Source: Gammaproteobacteria bacterium (GTDB lineage Bacteria > Pseudomonadota > Gammaproteobacteria > Arenicellales > Poriferihabitantaceae). Taken from it: a stretch of 35,230 nt of DNA. Where the stretch lies: contig JAJEAV010000014.1 in the NCBI GenBank assembly GCA_022822625.1, positions 1 through 35,230 of the forward strand, written 5' to 3'. The position numbers and the translations under genes are program-made. Below, piece after piece: positions 18,742 to 26,045 of this stretch. The notes under the pieces were generated by a model, which did no database searches, was not told where the DNA came from, and saw only the letters and a list, made by a program, of their open reading frames with translations. Positions within the stretch are counted from its first letter, which is position 1. Each line of letters starts with the position of its first letter.

Positions 18742-19872
18742 TCAATCCTTGAACTTGCTCACGACGGTTGCTCTTGGCTGCTTATCCGAATCAATATCAA
18801 CGAACAACTCCTGGCCCGGAGACGAGAATTCTTTCTCGACTGTCGCAAACGCAATATTGCCACCAAACCGGATTGAATAAGCCATACTGGTCAGCAAACC
18901 ACAAAAAACTCCTGCTTCATCCTTCAATCTCCATGCCTCGCGTGGGAGTGTCAGTGGTTCTCCCAGAATGAGTAGATGAACCACTTTGTACTTAATTCCG
19001 TTTTCGCGGACTTTCCCCAAAGCCTCGGACGACATGCATTCTGCCTCCTTATTCTCTGAAAGGAACCGGCCCAGTCCGCATTCATAGGGATTCTCATCGA
19101 GTGTCATGTCATTTCCGTAGGACAACAGCCCTCTCTCAATTCGATCAATCGAGTTTGGACAACCGGCACGGATGCTGTATTTTTGGCCAGCACCCCATAT
19201 ACAGTCCCACAAACCCTCCCCCATTGCGTATTCTTCCAGATAGATTTCAAACCCGCCTTGACCACTCCAACCAGACCGAGCGATATAGAAAGAAGTGCCA
19301 GCCAGATGTCGACGGACAAACCGAAAAAACGGCAGTTTTCGAATCTCATCGCCAAGCAGGTCAGCCATCAGGTCATCTGACCTGGGACCCTGGATTGCGA
19401 GTGGGTTGACACCGGGGTCTCGTATCAATGTGCTATATCCCATTCCATACGCAATACCCTTTACCCAAAGCAGTACATTTGAGTCAGCAATCGATAGCCA
19501 GAAACGTTCCCTGTCCAGGCGTAACAGAATGGGGTCATTGACAATCCCTCCGTTCTCGTCAACCAGGGGGATATACATGCATTGCCCTATTTCACATTTC
19601 GAAATATCTCTTGGTGTAATCAATTCAATCAGTTTCAGGGCATCATTACCATCAATTTCAACCTGTCGTTCACATGACACATCCCAAATCTGTACATGTT
19701 TACATAGATGTTCATAATCTTCTCGAGGAGAACGAAATACTGTCATCAAGGGAGTGTTGTTGTAGATAGTCATGGATTTGGGCGCTTGCCCCATAACTCT
19801 CTCTTCATATGGAGTTTCCCGGATACGTCTCGAGAAAGTGAATGCTGGGAATGAATGAGCCAGGAATTCCAT
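18742..19872 (-). CDS. dmdA: DmdA-type demethylase (GcvT family)
   Basis: A 376-residue folate-dependent methyltransferase-fold protein. Compared with remembered DmdA sequences from Ruegeria and Pelagibacter, it shares HVQIWDVSCERQVEI, LITPRDISKCEIGQCMY, GGIVNDPILLRL, FWLSIADSNVLLW, IQGPRSDDLM, RSGWSGQGGFEIY, RAGCPN and LLSYGNDMTLDENPYECGLG. DmdA moves a methyl group from dimethylsulfoniopropionate to tetrahydrofolate, giving methylmercaptopropionate. These blocks are closer to DmdA than to glycine-cleavage GcvT, but the family includes paralogues with other methylated substrates, so the symbol is tentative. No strong ribosome site precedes the ATG. It is divergent from the dioxygenase pseudogene and the acyl-CoA ligase, and convergent with the GNAT gene. 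Confidence 0.72.
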   Translation of the reverse strand: MEFLAHSFPAFTFSRRIRETPYEERVMGQAPKSMTIYNNTPLMTVFRSPREDYEHLCKHVQIWDVSCERQVEIDGNDALKLIELITPRDISKCEIGQCMYIPLVDENGGIVNDPILLRLDRERFWLSIADSNVLLWVKGIAYGMGYSTLIRDPGVNPLAIQGPRSDDLMADLLGDEIRKLPFFRFVRRHLAGTSFYIARSGWSGQGGFEIYLEEYAMGEGLWDCIWGAGQKYSIRAGCPNSIDRIERGLLSYGNDMTLDENPYECGLGRFLSENKEAECMSSEALGKVRENGIKYKVVHLLILGEPLTLPREAWRLKDEAGVFCGLLTSMAYSIRFGGNIAFATVEKEFSSPGQELFVDIDSDKQPRATVVSKFKD

Positions 19873-19927
19873 TGTGTGGTTTTTGGATTGTGCAGGAACG
19901 GTGTATTATGGCGATAAGGAGGCAACT

Positions 19928-19984
19928 ATGGAATACGACCAGCCGATCTTGTCGGAAAAACAGGTTCGTGTTTCTTCAATGTAG
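19928..19984 (+). CDS. Possible 18-residue leader or truncated ORF with strong ribosome site
   Basis: AAGGAGG at 19916-19922 is a near-perfect Shine-Dalgarno sequence, 5 bases before an ATG that opens an 18-codon frame (MEYDQPILSEKQVRVSSM) ending in TAG. This ribosome site is stronger than most in the window. No family is recognised. It may be a regulatory leader peptide or the remnant of a gene frameshifted soon after its start: the adjacent frame continues open for about 40 codons to about 20090. Translation is not demonstrated. Confidence 0.35.
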   Translation: MEYDQPILSEKQVRVSSM

Positions 19985-20160
19985 ATATTTACAACTTTCC
20001 GGTCGATCTCATTATTTATGGGGAAGTTAGCAGGAAATCTGCAATCAATAATTGCTGCAACGGAAATTTCCTCACCAGAAAACTGCCTAACTGAAAACTT
20101 CTAACTGCCGAGACCATGGCATTCAGAAAAAAGCGGCAACTCGAAATGAATGAGGAATGA

Positions 20161-20204
20161 TTCCGAAATGGACGGCACAATATTCCGAAATAGACGACAA
20201 ATAA
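20161..20204. repeat. Tandem 22-bp direct repeat, operator-like
   Basis: Two copies start at 20161 (TTCCGAAATGGACGGCACAA) and 20183 (TTCCGAAATAGACGACAAAT). They match at the first nine bases and most of the rest. The 22-bp period is about two helical turns, so both copies face the same side of the DNA, as expected for paired protein-binding sites. They lie 80-120 bp before the dioxygenase pseudogene. Regulatory function is inferred. Confidence 0.4.
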
Positions 20205-20281
20205 AACAGGAGTGTTGAAAAAGGAGTTATACATGGTAGATACTTCGGCTTGAATCGCACTTATTCCTCCAAGTATCCAAC

Positions 20282-21138
20282 ATGGCCTTGAATGCATCCC
20301 AAGTCGAGTTCTACCATAAAAACGGATACCTGATACTTGAAAACATTATTGACGCCGATACACTGGGCAAGATCAGAATGAAAATTGACGAATTCATGCA
20401 GTTTTCATGTTTGTTCAAATCCAGCAATTCAATGTTTGATCTTGGCTACTCACATTCAATGGATTCACCATGCCTCCGGCGATTGAAGGATCTTCATACC
20501 CAGGATCGGTTGTTCTTCGATCTGTCGCGTTCGAATAGCATCATAGACCCCGTTGCTCAACTACTCGGCGGTATAGTAAGGTTTGATCATTCCAAATTGG
20601 ATTTCAAGCCACCGGGTAGAGATGCTGCCATACAGTGGCATCAGGATTAGGGGGTTTGTCCTCATACCGACGATGACATGCTGGCGGTTGGTGTCATGAT
20701 TGAAGATTGCACACACGAGAATGGACTAATGATGGTCATCCCGAAATCAGACCGGGGGCCGGTTTTCAATCATCACGAGAACGGAATGTTTGCCGGTGGA
20801 ATATGTACCAAGGCGCTGGGAGGACTGGTAGATATGGCTGTTGACTGTATAGCCCTGGCTGGTTACATATCCATTCACCATGTGCGAACACTACATGCAT
20901 CAAAAAACAATCTAACCGATTCTATCCGGCCTCTTCTACTCTTCAGCCATATGGCTGTTGATGCCTTTCCCGTATTTGAACGCCATGATATTGAAGAATT
21001 CAATTCGAGAATTATCCGTGCTCGGCAACCATGTTCGGTCGCATGGAAGTCCTGCCCTTTCGGATTTCGCAGCCGCGTACTGAAGGAACTGATTCAATCC
21101 ATGATGACCAGCAGGATTCATCCAGCCACATGAGCTGA
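20282..21138 (+). pseudogene. Phytanoyl-CoA dioxygenase family gene, inactivated (nonsense plus frameshift)
   Basis: The frame begins MALNASQVEFYHKNGYLIL, typical of Fe(II)/2-oxoglutarate PhyH-family oxygenases, and reaches QWHQD with the HxD iron ligands at residues 120-122. The next codon (20648-20650) is TAG where the family normally has Trp (HQDWxFxPHT). The same frame then resumes with GVCPHTDDDMLAVGVMIEDC and includes HHVRTLHAS (distal histidine) and SIRPLLLF (2-oxoglutarate arginine). Near 21025 the frame departs from the family. Shifting by one base restores MFGRMEVLPFRI and a stop at 21138, so one base is missing between about 21018 and 21030. Two independent lesions argue for a true pseudogene. 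The acyl-CoA ligase begins 83 bp downstream. Confidence 0.85.
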
Positions 21139-21221
21139 AAATCAGCAGACTAGCTTAAGTTTCAGAGGCAAATGGCATCATACTCATTATAGTATCAACA
21201 TCCCTATCACCAATAAAGTCC

Positions 21222-22856
21222 ATGAAGAGCTATTACGACGAATTACCTAGAATCGAGGGACTGAATTTTGTGCAATTAACCCCGATCTCGTTTTTGCAGA
21301 GGGCATCCGAGGTCTATCCCGACCAGCAATCAATCGTCTACGGAAGTCGGTCCTATACCTGGAGTGAAACCGCCAAACGTTGCCTGAGTCTTGCCGCAGG
21401 ACTCCGAAAGCTCGGAATTTCCTCCGGGAGCACTGTTGCCATGATGGCTGCCAATACACCAGAACTTGCAGAAGCCCATTTCGGCATTCCAATGTCAAGG
21501 GGAGTCCTGAATTCCATCAATACACGTCTCGATCCTGATACGATATCCTATATTCTTGAACATAGCGATGCAGAGTTTCTTATTACGGATACCCAGTTCT
21601 CTGATGTCATGGCTACAGCACTTTCAAAGCTGAAGACCAAGCCTAGAGTGATCGATATCGTTGATCAGGAGTTACAGGGAGAATCTGGAGAACGTCTTGG
21701 GTCAATGACATATGAAGAGTTATTGGCATCGGCAGAGATAACGGTGGACTGGGGGTACCCGGAATCCGAGTGGGAGGCTCTTACTCTCAATTACACCTCT
21801 GGGACTAGTGGACGCCCGAAAGGTGTGGTCTATCATCATCGTGGTTCATACCTGATGTCTATGGGGACAGTTGCCGCCTGGAATATCCAGAAAAACCCTC
21901 GTTACCTATATACAGTTCCGATGTTCCATTGTAATGGATGGGGACATGTCTGGACCATGGCGCTGATGGGAGGCACCTTGATATGCAACAGGGTCGTGAA
22001 TGCTGAAAATATTTTTGAAGCGATTCGAACACACCAGATTACGCATTTTGGTGCTGCACCGATTGTTCTTGCGATGCTGGCCAACTCACCCAGAGAACTT
22101 CATCATGTTCCCGATTATACGGTTGAGGTCATGACTGCCGGCGCACCGCCACCGAGCAGGATTCTGGAGCAAATGCAAAAACTTGGATTCAATGTTACCC
22201 ATGTCTACGGTCTGACCGAAACATTTGGGCATGTGGTTTTTTGTGACTGGAAAAGTGAGTGGTCAAGTCTTGATATCGACAAACAGGCCGAAATCAAGGC
22301 CAGACAGGGCGTGCGGTTTCCCATGATGGATTCGGTACGCGTGATCAATATTGAAACAGGCCAGGATGTTCTTCAGGATGGAAAGTCGATCGGAGAAGTG
22401 GTGCTCTCCGGTAATCAAGTGATGAAGGGCTATTACAAGAATCCTGAAGCGACTGCCGAGGCATTCAAGGGGGGTTATTTCCATAGCGGAGATCTTGCCG
22501 TGGTCTACCCGGATGGCTATCTGGAAATCAAGGATCGACTGAAAGATATCATCATCTCTGGTGGCGAGAACATCTCATCAATAGAAGTGGAGTCAGTGCT
22601 CTACAAACATCCAAAAATAGCCGCAGCGGCAGTGATTGCCAAACCCGACGAAAAATGGGGGGAAACCCCCTGCGCCTTTGTAGAGCTTAAAACCAGTGAA
22701 GAATGTACCGAAGACGAAATTATTGAGTTCTGTCGAGAGCATCTAGCCGGTTTCAAGCGTCCGCGACAGGTAGTTTTTGGTGAATTGCCGAAAACCTCAA
22801 CCGGAAAGATACAAAAATTTGAACTCAGGCAAAGAATTCGAAAACAAGCGAAATAG
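21222..22856 (+). CDS. AMP-forming acyl-CoA ligase (DmdB-like candidate)
   Basis: A 544-residue adenylate-forming enzyme that makes acyl-CoA from a carboxylic acid, ATP and CoA. The P-loop-like motif YTSGTSGRPKG is at residues 191-201, followed by VYGLTETFGHVVFCDW, the hinge HSGDLAVVYPDGYLEIKDRLKD, and the C-terminal catalytic lysine in PKTSTGK at about residue 529. The sequence resembles the medium/short-chain ligase group starting LTPISFLQRASEVYPD. Proximity to a DmdA-like gene makes 3-methylmercaptopropionate a reasonable substrate, the DmdB step, but specificity cannot be read from motifs. The ATG has no evident ribosome site. It converges with ffh, about 100 bp away. Confidence 0.9.
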   Translation: MKSYYDELPRIEGLNFVQLTPISFLQRASEVYPDQQSIVYGSRSYTWSETAKRCLSLAAGLRKLGISSGSTVAMMAANTPELAEAHFGIPMSRGVLNSINTRLDPDTISYILEHSDAEFLITDTQFSDVMATALSKLKTKPRVIDIVDQELQGESGERLGSMTYEELLASAEITVDWGYPESEWEALTLNYTSGTSGRPKGVVYHHRGSYLMSMGTVAAWNIQKNPRYLYTVPMFHCNGWGHVWTMALMGGTLICNRVVNAENIFEAIRTHQITHFGAAPIVLAMLANSPRELHHVPDYTVEVMTAGAPPPSRILEQMQKLGFNVTHVYGLTETFGHVVFCDWKSEWSSLDIDKQAEIKARQGVRFPMMDSVRVINIETGQDVLQDGKSIGEVVLSGNQVMKGYYKNPEATAEAFKGGYFHSGDLAVVYPDGYLEIKDRLKDIIISGGENISSIEVESVLYKHPKIAAAAVIAKPDEKWGETPCAFVELKTSEECTEDEIIEFCREHLAGFKRPRQVVFGELPKTSTGKIQKFELRQRIRKQAK

Positions 22857-22958
22857 CCATACGGACGCTTATTCCCGGAGATTTCCTATTACGTCTCGTA
22901 CCATGAATCAGCACATGATGATAGAACATGAAGCATGTTGCCGATCAATGACCTCCAG

Positions 22959-24314
22959 CTAATTAAATTGACGGTTCGCTCGTTCAAACCTACTTGCCAA
23001 GCGTTGCATGCCACCCTTGGCCCCGATTTTTGCGGACAGTCTTTGAACTTTTTGAAATTCTCTTAACAACTTGTTGACATCTTGTGTTTTTGTACCTGAA
23101 CCTGCAGCAATACGCTTGATTCGTTGTGCACGAATGATGGCTGGGAAATCCCGTTCCTGCCGGGTCATGGAATTGATTATTGCAACCTTTTGAGGAATAT
23201 TCATATTTTTGGCATGATCAAGCGCTTTCTGGCGAATCTGGTCCACAAAAGGCATTTTCTCGATCATGGTTCCTAAGCCGCCCAGTTTTTCGGCTTCCAG
23301 CATTTGCTGGCGATAATCGTCCATATTAAAGCTTATGCCGGTTCGAATCTTCCTGGCAAGCTTTTCTGCTGCCTTCTTATCAACTTTTCGTTCGACTTCC
23401 TCGATCAGGCTTAGAACATCACCCATGCCAAGAATACGGGAGGCCACTCGGTCCGGGTAAAACGGTTCAAGTGCATCCATGGCCTCACCAGTTCCCATAA
23501 ACTTGATCGATTTTCCGGAGACATGACGTATGGAAAGTGCCGCACCGCCTCGTGCATCGCCATCCGTCTTGGTCAGTATGACACCAGTCAGAGACAATGA
23601 CTCGTTGAATGAACGAGCACTATTGACTGCATCCTGCCCAGTCATGCTGTCTACCACGAACAATGTTTCGACAGGATTAATGGCAGCATGTAGCTGCTGA
23701 ACTTCCTGCATCATTTCGGCATCGACATGAAGACGTCCTGCAGTGTCTACGATGACAACATCCAGTTGCTTTTTTCGGGCATGGTCTACTGCACCTCGAG
23801 CGATATCTACTGGATTCTGGGAGGGGGAACTGGGGAAAAATTCAAGAGACAGGTCATTTGCAAGTACGGAAAGCTGCTCAATGGCAGCAGGTCGACGAAC
23901 ATCAGTACTTACCAACAATACGGATTTTTTCTCTCGCTGGTTTAGGAACCCTCCCAACTTGCCAGCCGTAGTTGTCTTACCAGCACCCTGTAAGCCAGCC
24001 AGAAAAATCACTGCAGGTGGACGTGCCGATAAATTGAGGCTGTCGTTACTGTCTCCCATCAGGTGCACAAGCTCTTCATGCACCAGTTTGATTACTGCCT
24101 CTCCAGGATTTAGACTGCCAACTACTTCCGTACCTACAGCCCGTTCGCGTATCGATCCGATAAAACTCTGGACCGCTTCAAGTGATACATCAGCTTCCAG
24201 CAGGGCAACTCTGACTTCACGTAATGCATCAGAGATATTTGATTCAGTCAGATGCCCCTTTCCAGTTAGGGTTTTGACGGCCTTGCGGAGCTTCTCTCCC
24301 AGTTGATTAAACAT
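22959..24314 (-). CDS. ffh: Signal recognition particle protein Ffh
   Basis: This GTPase binds 4.5S RNA and signal sequences and delivers inner-membrane proteins to FtsY. The 451-residue protein starts MFNQLGEKLRKAVKTLTGKG. The N domain is followed by the G domain with GLQGAGKTTTAGKLG, DVRRPAAIEQL, DTAGRLHVD and TKTDGDARGGAALS. The M domain follows from about residue 325, including RRxxRxAxGSG-like RIKRIAAGSGTKTQDVNKLL. It is divergent from a ypjD-like gene across about 200 bp, the common gammaproteobacterial arrangement. Confidence 0.98.
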   Translation of the reverse strand: MFNQLGEKLRKAVKTLTGKGHLTESNISDALREVRVALLEADVSLEAVQSFIGSIRERAVGTEVVGSLNPGEAVIKLVHEELVHLMGDSNDSLNLSARPPAVIFLAGLQGAGKTTTAGKLGGFLNQREKKSVLLVSTDVRRPAAIEQLSVLANDLSLEFFPSSPSQNPVDIARGAVDHARKKQLDVVIVDTAGRLHVDAEMMQEVQQLHAAINPVETLFVVDSMTGQDAVNSARSFNESLSLTGVILTKTDGDARGGAALSIRHVSGKSIKFMGTGEAMDALEPFYPDRVASRILGMGDVLSLIEEVERKVDKKAAEKLARKIRTGISFNMDDYRQQMLEAEKLGGLGTMIEKMPFVDQIRQKALDHAKNMNIPQKVAIINSMTRQERDFPAIIRAQRIKRIAAGSGTKTQDVNKLLREFQKVQRLSAKIGAKGGMQRLASRFERANRQFN

Positions 24315-24517
24315 GCAATTAACTCTTTTGATTGATGGAACAATCCTGAAAAACCTGTTGAATTATATCCAATTTGAGTTGCTTGAAATTAATTGTGGTT
24401 ATGAACTTTTACTAGAACCCTTCTCTTTGCCAATGGTATGATTGACATGGTAAAGAGAACTGAGAACTTTTTCACTATTTGACATAGCACAGCAACACCA
24501 TTATTTCCTGCATCCTA

Positions 24518-25315
24518 ATGATGATTTTCCCGTTTCTCTGTATAGGTTTATACGCCATATGCCTGATTTTACTCTGGCGCAATGTCAGGGTTCTGGAACA
24601 GCAACTCCCACCCTACAGAATCTATCTGGTTGCTGCCATGGCAGTCGCAATGCATGCGATAGCGCTATTTGATGTCATGCATGTACGTGGAGATGTCATT
24701 ATTTCGATTGGCACTGCTATTTCAATAGCCGGTTGGATATCTGCTGTTCTCTATCTTCTATTGTCCTTCAAACTAAAATTCATGGAGCTGGGGCTGGTCG
24801 TCTATCCACTCTCCATTGTTGCTGTGCTGGCAGGATTCATCCAACCCGATAACGCGGTTCCTGTCTCACAGTTTTCGGATTCCGTACGACTTCATATGTT
24901 GGTCGCCATTCCAACCTATGCAGTATTATTCATGGCATTTGCCCAGGCATGCCTGCTTCGGGCGCAAGATCGAAACATGCGCAAGGGGACTGGCGGATTT
25001 ATTTCGAATTTGCCACCTATACAATCCATGGAATCCTACCTGTTTGTTTTGATTATTTGCGGATTCGTCCTGATGACGTTTAATCTGGCCCTGGGAGTTT
25101 TGACTTATCAAAACCAATCCGGCAAGATCCTGCTATTCAACCATCATGTGGTTTTTTCAGTTGCGGCCTGGATTATTTTTGCCATGACCATAGCTGGCAG
25201 ATATGCAATAGGGTGGCGAGGAGAACTCGCTGCAAAGTGGACGATGCTTGCCTTTTCCCTTTTGTTTATTGCCTACTTTGGCACCCGGTTTGTAAACGAA
25301 CTGGTATTGTCCTGA
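24518..25315 (+). CDS. ypjD: YpjD/CcsA-like inner-membrane cytochrome c assembly family protein
   Basis: A 265-residue membrane protein with about eight hydrophobic segments, beginning MMIFPFLCIGLYAICLILLW. The family resemblance is to the CcsA/HemX-type cytochrome c assembly domain: conserved histidines in LRLHMLVAI-like SVRLHMLVAIPTYAVLFMAF and LLFNHHVVFSVAAWIIFA fit haem-handling positions. E. coli YpjD is next to ffh in the same divergent layout, which strongly supports the call. Its function is poorly defined. Confidence 0.85.
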   Translation: MMIFPFLCIGLYAICLILLWRNVRVLEQQLPPYRIYLVAAMAVAMHAIALFDVMHVRGDVIISIGTAISIAGWISAVLYLLLSFKLKFMELGLVVYPLSIVAVLAGFIQPDNAVPVSQFSDSVRLHMLVAIPTYAVLFMAFAQACLLRAQDRNMRKGTGGFISNLPPIQSMESYLFVLIICGFVLMTFNLALGVLTYQNQSGKILLFNHHVVFSVAAWIIFAMTIAGRYAIGWRGELAAKWTMLAFSLLFIAYFGTRFVNELVLS

Positions 25316-25355
25316 ACAAAACGATCAATCTCCTGGGGCGATTCGTATTTGCAAA

Positions 25356-26045
25356 TTAACCTGATTTCCCTCGTTCAGCCGGTTTGCCCTGTACCACATT
25401 ATCTCTGATGTATGTCGCAGATAACTCCAGTGGACTCCCGCTTCTACCTAGCCCATAGCGAATAAATGCATCAATGGCCGAAGCTGCATCCGGGTAGACT
25501 ATGGACTCCAGAAATTGGGCTCTGTCTCCCAGAATCATCTGGAAAACGGGATGATATGGCTGCCAGCCATCTCCCACCACGGTAAACTTCCGCTGGTTCA
25601 CGGTTTGAATATCATCTGGATTGCAAACGTAAGGAGAAAGCACGACACTTAAGTCATCACCGATGTCATAAAGCCCCGTATATATCTGTTTCATCCTGGC
25701 ATCCATGATCGGCAGTATCATGCCCTTCTTGCCCGAGGCAGTCGCCAGGATTGATAACGAATCAATCCCGCATAAAGGGATTCCAAGACCATAAGCAATA
25801 CCCTGTGCCACTCCAATTCCGGTTCGCACCCCAGTGAAGGAACCCGGCCCTGTATTCACGATCACCATGTGAAGGTCATTGAGCGTCAGGTCTTGCCCAG
25901 CAAGCACATTTTGAATCAAACCTATCAGTTCCGATGAGTGTTTCATCGATTCCCGTGATATCCTTGATATTTCACCTTCTGCGTAGACCGCTACACTACA
26001 ATTCCTGGTAGCGGTATCCATGGCTAGAATATTGATTTCGCTCAT
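25356..26045 (-). CDS. tsaB: TsaB, tRNA threonylcarbamoyladenosine biosynthesis protein
   Basis: A 229-residue ASKHA-fold protein that partners TsaD, with TsaE and TsaC, to make t6A37 on ANN-reading tRNAs. The N-terminus NILAMDTATRNCSVAVY and the block NTGPGSFTGVRTGIGVAQGIAYGL are characteristic, and the metal-binding residues of TsaD are absent as expected. Its ATG overlaps the stop of the upstream helicase gene by 4 bp (ATGA), so translation is probably coupled. The pairing of a yoaA-type helicase with tsaB is common in gammaproteobacteria. Confidence 0.96.
   Translation of the reverse strand: MSEINILAMDTATRNCSVAVYAEGEISRISRESMKHSSELIGLIQNVLAGQDLTLNDLHMVIVNTGPGSFTGVRTGIGVAQGIAYGLGIPLCGIDSLSILATASGKKGMILPIMDARMKQIYTGLYDIGDDLSVVLSPYVCNPDDIQTVNQRKFTVVGDGWQPYHPVFQMILGDRAQFLESIVYPDAASAIDAFIRYGLGRSGSPLELSATYIRDNVVQGKPAERGKSG

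Larger units (their letters stand above)
19873..20281. other. Divergent intergenic region between dmdA-like gene and dioxygenase pseudogene
   Basis: About 410 bp between divergent genes. It contains a short ORF with a perfect ribosome site (19928-19984) and a tandem 22-bp direct repeat (20161-20204), both listed separately. No riboswitch was recognised. Promoters for both directions should lie here, but none stands out beyond a TATTAT near 19904. Confidence 0.5.

Noticed and set aside
20016..20297. 93-codon minus-strand frame overlapping the start of the dioxygenase pseudogene
   Set aside because: It covers the repeat region and the 5' end of a recognisable gene on the other strand; no family features.
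20648..20650. TAG codon in the dioxygenase gene as a pyrrolysine or readthrough codon, given the mttB-family gene nearby
   Set aside because: The family has Trp at this place, one base from TAG, and the gene has a second, frameshifting lesion. The MttB-like gene has no internal TAG and no pyl genes are seen.
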